Below are positions 1-8,674 of a stretch of 64,000 nucleotides of DNA, one piece after another. The position numbers were made by a program, and so were the translations under genes. The notes beneath the pieces were generated by a model, which saw only the letters and a program-made list of their open reading frames with translations, was not told the origin of the DNA and made no database searches. The DNA lies in the NCBI RefSeq assembly GCF_012932375.1, contig NZ_JAAIIG010000001.1, positions 457,082-521,081 on the forward strand, given 5' to 3'. The DNA comes from Bifidobacterium olomucense (GTDB lineage: Bacteria > Actinomycetota > Actinomycetes > Actinomycetales > Bifidobacteriaceae). Numbering within the stretch: position 1 is the first letter of the stretch; every line of letters begins with the position of its first letter.

Positions 1-57
1 ACACATGAGGAGCGGGAGACCTTGTTCGGGGACGATCCGATGGATGCCAGCTACTGA
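1..57 (+). CDS. C-terminal end of an unidentified protein (partial)
   Basis: The window opens inside a reading frame that encodes THEERETLFGDDPMDASY and stops with TGA at 55-57. The acidic tail gives no recognisable domain. Only 18 residues are visible, so the product cannot be named. It is the gene immediately upstream of ftsZ on the same strand, separated from it by about 150 bases that hold a short repeat. Confidence 0.5.
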   Translation, partial: THEERETLFGDDPMDASY

Positions 58-83
58 CCAGATGCAAGTAAGACATGCATAAG

Positions 84-141
84 GCGCTTTTGGGCGTACG
101 AACCACGAAAAAATACACACAACACGCGCTTTTGGGCGTGT
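84..141. repeat. Two-copy GCGCTTTTGGGCGT repeat with hairpin, upstream of ftsZ
   Basis: The 14-mer GCGCTTTTGGGCGT occurs at 84-97 and again at 126-139, 42 bases apart. The second copy is extended into a hairpin by ACACGC (122-127) and GCGTGT (136-141). Read on the minus strand, the hairpin is followed by a T-rich stretch. It lies between the upstream gene and ftsZ, so it may act as a terminator or be a remnant of a dispersed intergenic repeat. Confidence 0.5.
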
Positions 142-210
142 GAAATTTCCCCCGGCAGTAGCCTGTTTGCGCTACTCTTGGGTGTAACCGTGAAGTGACA
201 GGAGCCAAAC

Positions 211-1428
211 GTGAGCGAGATCGCGCAGACAGAGTTCAACGACAAGACCAATATCAAGGTCGTCGGCGTCGGCGGAGCCGGTGGAAACGCCGTTAACCGC
301 ATGATTGCCGAAGGCTTGCAGAACGTTGAATTTGTGGCGGTGAATACCGATGCGAAGGATCTTCTGCGCTCCGATGCCGACGTGAAAATCTCCTTGTCCG
401 ACAAGACCAGTCGAGGTCTGGGCGCCGGTGCCGATCCGGAGAAGGGCGCGAAGGCGGCCCAGGATCATCAGTCGGATATCGAAGAGTCTCTTAAGGGTGC
501 GGACATGGTGTTCGTCACCTGTGGTGAGGGTGGCGGCACCGGTACCGGTGCAAGCCCCATCGTTGCGCGCGCCGCACACCAGCAGGGCGCTCTTACCATC
601 GCGGTTGTCACTCGCCCGTTCAGCTTCGAAGGCCCGCAGCGCGCCGCTTCCGCGGACTACGGCATCGATAACCTGCGTAAGGAAGTCGATGCACTGATCG
701 TGATTCCCAACGACCGTCTGCTGGAGCTTTCCGATCGTTCCATCGGCATCATTGAGGCGTTCAAGACCGCAGATACGGCATTGCTGGCCGGTGTGCAGGG
801 CATTACCGATCTGATTTCCATGAATTCGTACATTCACGTCGATTTCTCCGACGTGAACTCCATCCTGCGCGGTGCCGGTACTGCGCTGTTTGGCATCGGT
901 TCGGCGCGGGGCGAGGATCGCGCCACCCAGGCGGCTGAGATCGCCATCAGCTCCCCGCTGCTGGAAGAGAGCATCGAGGGTGCGCATGGTGCCCTGATTA
1001 ACATCGCCGGCCCGACCGATCTGAAGCTGCAGGAAGCTTCCGCCGCTACTGAACTGGTGCGTAAGGCCATTCACCCGGAGGCGCAGATCATTTGGGGTCT
1101 CGCCTTGGACGACGCTTACGGCGACGAAGTGCGTGTCACCGTCATCGCCGCTGGATTCGATCCGGTGTCTCCTCAGGACGAACCGGCTGCTCCGGCTATC
1201 CCGATGCCGGTGGCGAAGCCCGCCGCGTCCAGCCCGCAGCCCCCGACGTCCTCCGCCCCGGCTCAGCCCGCAGCCGCTCCTGCGCAGCCTGCGGCCGCTC
1301 CTGCCATGCCTGCGGCCCCTGCGGTTTCTCCGACTTCGCTGCCGTTCGACAACCCGACTTCCGCACAGCCGAATATTACGGTCAATGATCCCGCCGGCGA
1401 TCTCGACATTCCCGATTTCCTGCGCTGA
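211..1428 (+). CDS. ftsZ: Cell division protein FtsZ
   Basis: Tubulin-like GTPase that polymerises into the Z ring and organises the divisome at midcell. The 405-residue protein has the N-terminal nucleotide-binding start [15 protein letters not shown], the tubulin signature GGGTGTG at residues 107-113 and the T7-loop region NVDFSDV-like segment [15 protein letters not shown] Pro/Ala-rich linker (about residues 315-385) leads to the conserved C-terminal tail DLDIPDFLR, the usual docking site for SepF and other partners. The start is GTG at 211, with the Shine-Dalgarno sequence CAGGAG about ten bases upstream. sepF follows 12 bases downstream in what is probably one operon. Length and motifs are normal for actinobacteria. 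Confidence 0.98.
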   Translation: MSEIAQTEFNDKTNIKVVGVGGAGGNAVNRMIAEGLQNVEFVAVNTDAKDLLRSDADVKISLSDKTSRGLGAGADPEKGAKAAQDHQSDIEESLKGADMVFVTCGEGGGTGTGASPIVARAAHQQGALTIAVVTRPFSFEGPQRAASADYGIDNLRKEVDALIVIPNDRLLELSDRSIGIIEAFKTADTALLAGVQGITDLISMNSYIHVDFSDVNSILRGAGTALFGIGSARGEDRATQAAEIAISSPLLEESIEGAHGALINIAGPTDLKLQEASAATELVRKAIHPEAQIIWGLALDDAYGDEVRVTVIAAGFDPVSPQDEPAAPAIPMPVAKPAASSPQPPTSSAPAQPAAAPAQPAAAPAMPAAPAVSPTSLPFDNPTSAQPNITVNDPAGDLDIPDFLR

Positions 1429-1440
1429 AAGGACTGATCC

Positions 1441-1920
1441 ATGGCAGGATTCATGAAAAACGCGATGTCCTATCTGGGTATGAGCGATGTTGTGGATGAT
1501 GACGACGAGTACTTCGAGGAGGAGGACGAGCAGAAGCCGGCCGCCAAGTCTGCATTCGACTCTGACCATGCGGTGACGCCGATGGCTTCGACCGCTCCTT
1601 CCACGCCTTCCTCGAATACCAAGCCGTTCCCCGGCGGTCGTGTGAATCGAATCACCACCATTCATCCGAAGTCGTATGAGGATGCGCAGCTGGTCGGTCG
1701 TGCGTTACGCGACGGTGTGCCTGTCGTGTTGAACCTCACCGGTGTGGCTGAAGCTGTGGCGTATCGCATTGTGGACTTTTCCGCCGGTGTGGTGTTCGGT
1801 GTGCGCGGTTCACTGGAACGCGTCACTCCGCGAGTGTTCCTGCTCAGCCCGGCACAGGTGAACATCAAGGTGGAGGAACCGTCCAAGCCGTCCTCGGCGC
1901 ACGATCTGTTCGCAGACTGA
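1441..1920 (+). CDS. sepF: Cell division protein SepF
   Basis: SepF tethers FtsZ to the membrane and substitutes for FtsA in Gram-positive bacteria; FtsA is not seen here. The 159-residue protein has the family layout: an N-terminal amphipathic membrane-binding helix ([14 protein letters not shown]), an acidic low-complexity linker (about residues 17-60), and the SepF core (about residues 65-150) with the VVLNLTGV strand and the [17 protein letters not shown] segment. It starts 12 bases after the ftsZ stop with a plausible Shine-Dalgarno (AAAGGA), which supports co-transcription. Nothing is unusual. Confidence 0.96.
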   Translation: MAGFMKNAMSYLGMSDVVDDDDEYFEEEDEQKPAAKSAFDSDHAVTPMASTAPSTPSSNTKPFPGGRVNRITTIHPKSYEDAQLVGRALRDGVPVVLNLTGVAEAVAYRIVDFSAGVVFGVRGSLERVTPRVFLLSPAQVNIKVEEPSKPSSAHDLFAD

Positions 1921-1926
1921 ACCGTA

Positions 1927-1956
1927 TTGATACGCTGATACGCATTCGCGTATCAA
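1927..1956 (+). terminator. Stem-loop after sepF
   Basis: TGATACGC (1936-1943) pairs with GCGTATCA (1948-1955) around a four-base loop. A competing upstream copy, TTGATACGC (1927-1935), could pair with the same right arm. There is no U-tract. Non-canonical terminators without U-tracts recur in this window, so this may end or attenuate the ftsZ-sepF transcript. Confidence 0.45.
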
Positions 1957-2103
1957 CCAACGGCCATATGACCCAATGTGTGTGCCGCAGAGCCGTATAC
2001 CATTCATATAAGTTACGCATACAGCCGATTCCCAGCGGGGAGTCGGCTGTTGTTCATTGTGCTTCAAGCGTACTGTTCGTGCGCAATTGTTACTGTGAGC
2101 ACT

Positions 2104-2406
2104 ATGCTTTCTTTGACTTTCGCCATCATCGGCCGTGTGCTTGCGTGGTTGATCAACGCCTATATCACCGTGCTCTTCATCCGTATGATTCTCGATTGGG
2201 TCTCGGTGCTGGCGCGCAACTGGTATCCGCGCGGCGTCGTGGCCCAGCTGATCAACGTAGTCTATTCGATTACCGAACCGCCGTTGAGATGGCTGCGTCA
2301 ATACATTCGCCCCCTGCCTTTGGGAGGCATCTATCTCGATGTGAGTTTTATCGTGCTCTACTTCGCTCTGGTGGTACTCGAAAATATTGTTCTGGTGATC
2401 TTCTAA
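2104..2406 (+). CDS. YggT family membrane protein
   Basis: A small integral membrane protein of 100 residues with two hydrophobic segments, roughly residues 5-25 and 78-98, joined by a short polar stretch. YggT proteins are usually encoded between sepF and divIVA in Gram-positive bacteria. Their role is thought to be in envelope or osmotic homeostasis, but the mechanism is not established. The segments RMILDWVSVL and YSITEPPLRWLRQYIRPLP match the family pattern of Pro/Arg in the second half. An in-frame GTG at 2095 is an alternative start; ATG 2104 fits the family length. Confidence 0.85.
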   Translation: MLSLTFAIIGRVLAWLINAYITVLFIRMILDWVSVLARNWYPRGVVAQLINVVYSITEPPLRWLRQYIRPLPLGGIYLDVSFIVLYFALVVLENIVLVIF

Positions 2407-2414
2407 GGCCTCTT

Positions 2415-2432
2415 CCCGCAACGTTTTGCGGG
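2415..2432 (+). terminator. Hairpin after yggT
   Basis: CCCGCAA (2415-2421) pairs with TTGCGGG (2426-2432) around a four-base loop, nine bases after the yggT stop. No U-tract follows. A second weaker hairpin (GGTTTTTG at 2472-2479, CAAAAACC at 2495-2502) lies between it and divIVA and may belong to the divIVA leader or promoter region. Confidence 0.45.
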
Positions 2433-2596
2433 CGCATGCATTGCGGTGATGATGCGAAGGGCCACTAAAGCGGTTTTTGGTCTGATATATGCAACAAAAA
2501 CCACTGTTTATGCCCCGAAACGATGGGGTCGTGATAGCATTCTGATTTGAGACCAACGTAAGTGCGGGCAATGCCCCAAAGCGAGGTGCAAGATTT

Positions 2597-3943
2597 ATGG
2601 CTCTGTTGACGCCGAAGGATATTAGGGAGCATACCTTCCAAACGGTCCGATTCAAGGAAGGATACGATGTCGACGAGGTCGACGACTTCCTCGATCAGGT
2701 TACGGAAACGGTTGAGGCTCTGGGCCGTCAGGCGGTGGCCGGCGGTCAGGCCACCCAGTCTTTGGGTCCGGATGTGAGCAAGCTCAATGCCAAGATTTCC
2801 GAGTTGAATGGTCAGGTCCAGCAGCTGCAGGCTGAGAACGCCGGTTTGAAGGAAGCCGCCGCAAAGGCGCAGCAGGCCGCTCAGGCAAGCGGCGATCAGG
2901 CTGCACAGCTGGCCAACGCCAAGCTCAATGAGGCCGAGGAATCCAACCGTGCGCTCTCCTCCCAGAATGAGCAGCTCAAGGGTCAGGTCGACCAGCTCAA
3001 CGCTCAGATCGATCAGCTCACCGCTCAGGCGGCTCAGGCTTCCGGCAATCAGGAAGCCGTCGGCCAGAAGATCGCCGCCATTCAGCAGGAGCGCGACCAG
3101 TTCCGTGCCGCCAACGAAGAGCTCCAGCGTCAGCTCGCTGCCGCTCAGCAGCAGGGTGCCGCAGCCCAGCAGCAGGCCGCCCAGATTCAGGATCTTTCCC
3201 GTCAGCTGGAAGAGGCCAAGCAGCGTGAGAACCAGCTGCGCACGCAGGTCTCCAAGGTCGAGCCGAGCACCGAGACCGGCTCCCTGCAGAAGATCGCGGG
3301 TGCCGCTTCTATGCCGGGCACCGAGCCGGAGCGCGCCACCGCCATGCTCACCTTGGCCATGCAGCTGCACGACCAGTACGTTGAGAAGGGTAAGAACAAG
3401 GCCAAGGAGATCACCGAGGCCAGCCAGAACCGTTACAACGATTTGGTGACCAAGGCGAACAACTACTCCGATCGCACCCGTAGCGAGGCGGACGAGTACT
3501 CCACTCGCACTCGTTCCGACGCGGATACGTACTCCGATCGCACCCGTAGCGAGGCGGACGCCTACCGCGACAAGACCCATGCGGATGCCGAGACCTACTC
3601 GCAGAACACTCGTTCCGAAGCGGACGCCTACTCCGTCAAGACTCGTCAGGATGCGGACAACTACTCCAAGACCCAGCACGAGGATGCGGACAACTACGAG
3701 AAGGAAGTGCAGCAGCGTGCCGCCGAGTACGACAAGAACACTCGCAACGCCGCCGATACGTACGCGCAGCAGGTTCGCGATAACCTCCAGACCCAGTCCA
3801 AGGTCGTGGAAGGCAACATCCAGAGCCTCAAGCAGTTCGAAACCGAATACCGCGCTCGTCTGACCGAATATCTCGGCCAGCTGGCCGCCCAGGTGTCCGA
3901 GTCGAACAACTACGCCGACCAGACCTCGTCCAAGAACGACTGA
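2597..3943 (+). CDS. divIVA: DivIVA/Wag31 polar growth scaffold, long repeat-bearing form
   Basis: DivIVA (Wag31) binds negatively curved membrane at poles and septa and recruits the polar wall-growth machinery. The first 60 residues are the conserved domain (MALLTPKDIREHTFQTVRF, then YDVDEVDDFLDQV). The rest is Gln/Ala-rich coiled coil. From about residue 290 to 395 there are nine or ten tandem 11-residue units, each starting with Tyr and containing a Thr-Arg-Ser-Glu/Asp-Ala-Asp core. At 448 residues it is clearly longer than typical Wag31, and the repeats explain much of the excess. Expression is probably from its own promoter, as 190 bases separate it from yggT; lspA follows 20 bases after. 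Confidence 0.95.
   Translation: MALLTPKDIREHTFQTVRFKEGYDVDEVDDFLDQVTETVEALGRQAVAGGQATQSLGPDVSKLNAKISELNGQVQQLQAENAGLKEAAAKAQQAAQASGDQAAQLANAKLNEAEESNRALSSQNEQLKGQVDQLNAQIDQLTAQAAQASGNQEAVGQKIAAIQQERDQFRAANEELQRQLAAAQQQGAAAQQQAAQIQDLSRQLEEAKQRENQLRTQVSKVEPSTETGSLQKIAGAASMPGTEPERATAMLTLAMQLHDQYVEKGKNKAKEITEASQNRYNDLVTKANNYSDRTRSEADEYSTRTRSDADTYSDRTRSEADAYRDKTHADAETYSQNTRSEADAYSVKTRQDADNYSKTQHEDADNYEKEVQQRAAEYDKNTRNAADTYAQQVRDNLQTQSKVVEGNIQSLKQFETEYRARLTEYLGQLAAQVSESNNYADQTSSKND
3464..3790 (+). repeat. 33-bp in-gene tandem repeats of divIVA
   Basis: Inside divIVA, a 33-base unit encoding an 11-residue hendecad is repeated about nine to ten times. The units starting at 3464 and 3530 share 30 or more identical bases, which shows recent duplication of a 66-base double unit. 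Later units are more diverged. Each unit begins with a Tyr codon. Confidence 0.85.
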
Positions 3944-3963
3944 GCGTAGGTAGGTACGGTCGT

Positions 3964-4521
3964 ATGACGAACCAACAGGGACGGCTGCGCACCCGCGTGG
4001 CCGTCTTTGCATGTGTGGCGGCAATAGCGTTGATCGTCGACCAGCTCACTAAGGCGTGGGCCATGGCGGCGCTATCCGGAGGACAGACGGTACGGGTGAT
4101 TCCCGGTCTGTTGTCGTTTACTTTGGTGCGTAATCCCGGAGCATCACTGGGCATGGGATCAGGTGCCACGTGGATTATCAGCCTTGTGGCGTTGGTTGCA
4201 TGTGTGGCCATGGTGATACTGGGCGTGCGTACGGTTTCGATGAAATGGTCCATGATCATTGCTCTGGCATTTGCCGGAGCGTTGGGCAATCTCATCGACC
4301 GAGTGATGTATGCGGATGGCTTTTTGAACGGCAAGGTTGTGGATTTCCTCAACTACGGCTGGTCTGTAGGCAATGTGGCGGATATCTACCTTGTTGTGGC
4401 CGGTGTGGTTATGGTGCTGCTGATTCTTATGGGAGAACCGTTCAGCGAGAAGGATCTGGAACCGGCAACCGAGGAACACTCACAGGACGGGAGTGCCGAT
4501 TCGAAGGCGGACGTCCTATGA
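3964..4521 (+). CDS. lspA: Signal peptidase II (lipoprotein signal peptidase)
   Basis: LspA is a membrane aspartyl protease that cleaves the signal peptide of diacylglyceryl-modified prolipoproteins. The 185-residue protein has four membrane segments (about residues 13-33, 68-88, 96-114, 138-160). It contains the family motifs VRNPGASLG, GNLIDR with catalytic Asp112, and VVDFLNYG...NVADI with catalytic Asp140. The C-terminal 20 residues are a polar, Asp/Glu/Ser-rich tail. Its TGA stop overlaps the ATG of the following pseudouridine synthase (ATGA at 4518-4521), so the two are translationally coupled. Confidence 0.96.
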   Translation: MTNQQGRLRTRVAVFACVAAIALIVDQLTKAWAMAALSGGQTVRVIPGLLSFTLVRNPGASLGMGSGATWIISLVALVACVAMVILGVRTVSMKWSMIIALAFAGALGNLIDRVMYADGFLNGKVVDFLNYGWSVGNVADIYLVVAGVVMVLLILMGEPFSEKDLEPATEEHSQDGSADSKADVL

Positions 4522-5471
4522 GCCGTATGGTTCCCGCGCCGGATGCCCTGGTCGGCAAGCGTTTTGATGTCGCCGTCGCGAAGATGTTGGGTATATCCCG
4601 TTCAAAAGCCGCCGATCTGATCGACGATGGTCAGGCCCGCATATTGGGCAAACAGGTATCTCGATCCAGCACGCTGGCAGCGGGGGAGACCGTAGAATTC
4701 GATTTGGTTCAGGAACAGGTCGAGCCGGAACCCATCGCCAACGATATGGCCGTGGTCTATGAGGATGACGATATCGTCGTGGTGGATAAGCCTGTAGGTG
4801 TGGCCGCCCACGCTTCCGTGGGATGGGCGGGTCCTACGGTGCTTGGATCATTGCGGGACCGTGGCGTCCACATCACTTCCTATGGTGCCGCGGGGCGTGA
4901 AGGCATCGTCTCCCGTCTCGATGTGGGAACGTCCGGACTGATGCTGGTGTGCAAATCGGATCTGGCATACACCGAAATGCGTCGGCAGTTCTCGGAGCAC
5001 GAGGTTCGCAAAACCTATCATGCGTTGGTGCAAGGTGTTTTGAAACAAGACAAGGCCACTATTGAAGCGCCGATTGGACGTGCCAAGGTATCTGATTTTC
5101 GTTTCTGTGTCACGCCCGCCGGCAAACCGGCCGTGACCCACTGGGATGTGATGGAGCGTTTCGGCCACGAAGCCACACTGGTAAGCGTCAATCTGGAGAC
5201 CGGACGCACGCATCAGATTCGCGTGCATTTCTCCTCGATCGGGCATCCGCTGTGCGGAGATCCGATGTATGGCGCCAATCCGGTGCTTGCCGAAGCCCTT
5301 GGCCTTGAACGTCAGTGGTTGCATGCCATGAAGCTTGAATTCCGGCATCCGCGCACGCGGGTATGGACCACCGTCGAATCCCATTATCCGGCTGATTTGG
5401 CGGGTGCCCTTGCCGTTATGCGTGCCCGTCATGCCGAATCGGATCAGGTTCGTATCAAATCAAGTCTTTAG
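4518..5471 (+). CDS. RluA-family RNA pseudouridine synthase
   Basis: Converts uridine to pseudouridine in RNA, most likely 23S rRNA as RluD does. The protein (317 residues from ATG 4518) has an N-terminal S4 RNA-binding domain (about residues 12-75: VGKRFDVAVAKMLGISRSKAADLI), then the RluA catalytic domain. The active-site motif GIVSRLDVGTSGLMLV supplies the catalytic Asp, and GRTHQIRVHFSSIGHPLCGD is the conserved second motif. The start is fixed by the ATGA overlap with lspA. An in-frame open stretch further upstream is only the lspA shadow. Its 3' end overlaps the 3' end of convergent priA by 17 bases. Confidence 0.94.
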   Translation: MSRMVPAPDALVGKRFDVAVAKMLGISRSKAADLIDDGQARILGKQVSRSSTLAAGETVEFDLVQEQVEPEPIANDMAVVYEDDDIVVVDKPVGVAAHASVGWAGPTVLGSLRDRGVHITSYGAAGREGIVSRLDVGTSGLMLVCKSDLAYTEMRRQFSEHEVRKTYHALVQGVLKQDKATIEAPIGRAKVSDFRFCVTPAGKPAVTHWDVMERFGHEATLVSVNLETGRTHQIRVHFSSIGHPLCGDPMYGANPVLAEALGLERQWLHAMKLEFRHPRTRVWTTVESHYPADLAGALAVMRARHAESDQVRIKSSL

Positions 5472-7827
5472 GATCGATGCGGAAGCGGAGCTCGCCGGGC
5501 TCGCGTGAAGCTACATGACGGGCGGTCTCCCGGTGCAGACGCTCCGCCAATTCGCTACGAAGCGTCTGCGGGACACGAACCACTGCCTTCACCCGATCGG
5601 CTGTAGCCTCAAGCTCGCGCGCATCCACGGTCTGCGGCTGGGCGATCGGCACCGGCCCAAGCAGGGCTGGCATATCGTCGCATACCGCCCAATCACCGCC
5701 GAGAACGCCGATGCGTTCCATCAGCGTCATTACCGCATCTCTACGCCCCCATACACAGGCGGCTGCCACAGTGGGCGGCATGCCGGTGGCTTTGCGCTCT
5801 TGGAGATCATCGGTTGCGAGAATCCTGGAATCCCAAAGCATCAACGATTGCGCGATGATCGGATCGGTCTCTCCGAGGATCAATGCTTGGCCACCCCGTG
5901 ATCGAGGTGCGCAAAGACCTACCGCACGCATCCATGCGGTAAGCGTATCCAATCGTGCGTCTACTCCAAGGTCGTACAAACTGGTCCACGCATCCAGAAT
6001 GGCCACGGCTCGGTATTCATGACCGCCGGAACCTTGTTCGGCGCTGATCGGACGCACGCGAGGTTCGAAGCCCGGTGTGGCGATGACGATGGCAGGGCGG
6101 CACGCCACATCGCGTACCAATCCCTGTGTTTTGCTGGAGAGCACCACCGGCATCCCTCGGAAAAGACCAGACAGTTCGGCTGCGGTTCCGGCAGCGCCCA
6201 CACGAACCACTCGCATGCGTTCGTGTTTGCATTCGGGGCATTGCCAATGCAAGGCGGCGGCACCGCACCAGCGGCATCGCGGCGTGGGATCCCGGCGATC
6301 GGCAGGCAACTGCAAAGGACCTGAACACTTCGAGCATCGGGCTTGTTTATGGCAATGTGCGCAGCTGAGCGTCTCGGCGATGCCGTCTTGCGGAATGGAA
6401 AGCAGTATAGGACCGGTTTCCAACGCTTTGTTCAGCACACGCACCGCGGTATGCGGTACGCGCGCTCCGATGGAGGGATCAGCCAGTCGGGCCAGTTCAT
6501 CGCGGTTGAGCCAGCGAACCCAAGGAGTGGCGTCTTTCAGCGGAGAAGCCAATGGATGAATATCGACGGAGAAACCGCTGACCGGCGTCTCTACCGTATG
6601 CGCGGAGGTGTCGCATTCCCACTGGCTTTGCGCAGTACGTGCCTGTGCCATAGCCACGAATACGCCGTTATGCGCCTTCGCTCTGAGTCGCATAACACCG
6701 CGCGCCTGCGGATAGGGCATCATACCGTCCATATTCTGATAGGCGGCATCCTCCAGAATGGCGAACAAGGCCGGTCCCTCGACCGGTGCGTACATTACCG
6801 ATCGTGTGCCGATCACCACCTTGACCTGTCCCAATGCCACAGCTAGGTAAGTACGGTACCGGTCTGCAGATGGCATCGTCTCCGCGTTGAGCACGGCCAC
6901 ATCGCCCACCCACCCTCCGGCGGGCCCCGGCGCAAAGGGAACCAGTCCGTAATTGCGAAGTGTCAGCAACAGATCATCCACCTCACGCATGGTGGGAAGC
7001 TCGACTATGGCCTGTTTGCCGGCGCAGAGCGCACTGGCCACCATCCAGGCCATATCGCGTTGCCATTGGCGAGCTCCCGGCATGGCATCGAACACCAAGG
7101 AATGAAATCGTTGTCCGGATAACGCGTCCTTGAGCATGCCTGCATTGGCGTAACTTGCGGCAATACGCCGATACCCTTGTTCCACTCCGTCTCGTACGGA
7201 GGAAGCCACGGAAAACGGTGTACTGGCGTCGTGTTCAGACATGCCGTCGGATCGCAGGCCGCGGCCGGCGAATCCGGCGGCACCAGAACCCGCAGACTGA
7301 ATACCGTCTCCAGCGTCGGTCTTGGCCTTAGTTGGCGCGAACGACAGAGCACCACCTACCGGACGGACGAATGAAGCGGCCATACGCTGTTCGGCCTCCA
7401 CCTTGGCCACTCGCGGAGGCACGGCAAAACGAAGGATATTGGCTCGCGTCCCGCCGTAGGCACGGGCTATCAACCCGATGTCGCGGCGCATCGAATCAGG
7501 TACCAGCACATCCGGGCTCAACACCCGATCGAGATAACGCAGCGATGAACGAGGCGCGCCGGAATCAGCTGTGCGAGACCAGATGATGCCACTGACCCGT
7601 CTCCCGCCGAACCGTACACGTACCAATACACCGGGTTGCGCGGCCTCATCGTCTTTCTCGTCGACCAGATAGTCGAACGTCTGGCCCAAGTGCAAAGCCT
7701 GCACGTCCAGTACCACTTGGGCAATCGGGGATTCCGCAGCTGGAACATGTTCTGCTGGCGCACGCTTACGCCGCTTGCGCGGTGCCAATCCCGCAAGCGT
7801 CAATTGTTCGGCGTCCACAGCAGTCAT
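5455..7827 (-). CDS. priA: Probable primosomal protein N' (PriA), ATPase motifs degenerate
   Basis: PriA recognises stalled forks and reloads the replicative helicase. The 790-residue protein has the N-terminal 3' DNA-binding domain (IAQVVLDVQALHLGQTFDYLV, about residues 35-110) and the zinc-binding region with paired cysteines (CAHCHKQARCSKC, CRWCG, CPEC). The usual Walker A GxxGSGKT is replaced by MPGARQW around residues 249-255, and the DEEH box by LEDAAY. Actinobacterial PriA proteins commonly lack a functional helicase motif, so it probably acts as a structural restart factor. The 3' end overlaps the convergent pseudouridine synthase by 17 bases. Confidence 0.9.
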   Translation of the reverse strand: MTAVDAEQLTLAGLAPRKRRKRAPAEHVPAAESPIAQVVLDVQALHLGQTFDYLVDEKDDEAAQPGVLVRVRFGGRRVSGIIWSRTADSGAPRSSLRYLDRVLSPDVLVPDSMRRDIGLIARAYGGTRANILRFAVPPRVAKVEAEQRMAASFVRPVGGALSFAPTKAKTDAGDGIQSAGSGAAGFAGRGLRSDGMSEHDASTPFSVASSVRDGVEQGYRRIAASYANAGMLKDALSGQRFHSLVFDAMPGARQWQRDMAWMVASALCAGKQAIVELPTMREVDDLLLTLRNYGLVPFAPGPAGGWVGDVAVLNAETMPSADRYRTYLAVALGQVKVVIGTRSVMYAPVEGPALFAILEDAAYQNMDGMMPYPQARGVMRLRAKAHNGVFVAMAQARTAQSQWECDTSAHTVETPVSGFSVDIHPLASPLKDATPWVRWLNRDELARLADPSIGARVPHTAVRVLNKALETGPILLSIPQDGIAETLSCAHCHKQARCSKCSGPLQLPADRRDPTPRCRWCGAAALHWQCPECKHERMRVVRVGAAGTAAELSGLFRGMPVVLSSKTQGLVRDVACRPAIVIATPGFEPRVRPISAEQGSGGHEYRAVAILDAWTSLYDLGVDARLDTLTAWMRAVGLCAPRSRGGQALILGETDPIIAQSLMLWDSRILATDDLQERKATGMPPTVAAACVWGRRDAVMTLMERIGVLGGDWAVCDDMPALLGPVPIAQPQTVDARELEATADRVKAVVRVPQTLRSELAERLHRETARHVASREPGELRFRIDPKDLI

Positions 7828-7880
7828 GCTCTCACTATAAGCGGCGCAGCAATACTCGGTAAAATTTTACCGAAATCAGT

Positions 7881-8636
7881 TCAGCGCAAATAATCAAGTA
7901 CGCGAGTCAGGTCGCGTTCGTTGATCGCATCGTCAGCGGCAAGTTGTGTTTTCGGCTTGGCGCAGAAAGCCAGACCAAGGCCTGCGGCCTGAATCATCGG
8001 GATATCGTTCGCGCCGTCTCCCACGGCCACTGTCTGGCTCATCGGCACGCCAAGGCGTTCCGCCCATGATTTCAATGCGTGCAGTTTCACGGTTTTGCAT
8101 ACGATATCGCCCAGCACCTTGCCGGTGAGCTTGCCATCGGCCACGTCGAGACGATTCGCGATCCAATAGTCGATATGTCCTTCGGCGGCCAATCGGTCTA
8201 CGACCTCATGGAAGCCTCCGGAAACCACACCCACTTTCCAGCCATGGGTGTGCAGGGTGTCGATGAGCTCCAATGCGCCATGGGTGAAATGCAGTTTGTC
8301 ATGCACGGTGTCGAATACGGAGACCGGCAGGCCTTTAAGCAACGCCACACGGGCCCGTAGCGCATCGCAGAACTCCAGCTCGCCACGCATCGCGCGTTCG
8401 GTCACGGCTGCGATTTCCTCACCGCAGCCGGCGGCCTCTCCCAACTCGTCGATGACCTCTTCGTCAATGAGCGTGGAGTCCACATCCATCACCAGCAGTC
8501 CCGGCTCGGCCAGCGTCGGGGCGAGCGGCATCCCATGCTCATCGGTCTGCGACCGGTCGGAATCCTTGCCGAAACCATGCGGATCATGCAGTCCGGTTTC
8601 CGAGTTGTCAACAAAATGCACATCTTCTTGCGTCAT
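7881..8636 (-). CDS. serB: Phosphoserine phosphatase SerB
   Basis: HAD-superfamily enzyme that dephosphorylates phosphoserine in the last step of serine biosynthesis. The motif I signature MDVDSTLIDEE (nucleophile Asp51 in DVDST) is followed by the SerB cap segment AMRGELEFCDALRARVALLKG, motif II VVSGGFHEV and motif IV VGDGANDIPMI. Family members of about 210-250 residues fit the 251-residue form from ATG 8636. The open frame reaches a TTG at 8666, but that would overlap the divergent DedA start. The first 45 residues are a polar extension with no clear domain. Confidence 0.93.
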   Translation of the reverse strand: MTQEDVHFVDNSETGLHDPHGFGKDSDRSQTDEHGMPLAPTLAEPGLLVMDVDSTLIDEEVIDELGEAAGCGEEIAAVTERAMRGELEFCDALRARVALLKGLPVSVFDTVHDKLHFTHGALELIDTLHTHGWKVGVVSGGFHEVVDRLAAEGHIDYWIANRLDVADGKLTGKVLGDIVCKTVKLHALKSWAERLGVPMSQTVAVGDGANDIPMIQAAGLGLAFCAKPKTQLAADDAINERDLTRVLDYLR

Positions 8637-8674
8637 GCTTTCGATTCTCGAAAAACCTTGGGACAATGCCCCCT

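Noticed and set aside
172..1665. 497-codon open frame on the minus strand, antisense to ftsZ and sepF
   Set aside because: Arg/Gly/His-rich mirror of a high-GC coding strand; no domain, and ftsZ is certain on the plus strand.
2465..4024. 519-codon minus-strand open frame opposite divIVA
   Set aside because: Leu/Gly/Val-rich reading of the repeat-rich coding strand; repetitive content mirrors the divIVA units, no ribosome site.
4170..4517. Upstream extension of the pseudouridine synthase frame into lspA
   Set aside because: The Cys/Gly-rich extension is the lspA coding strand read in another frame; the ATGA overlap fixes the start.
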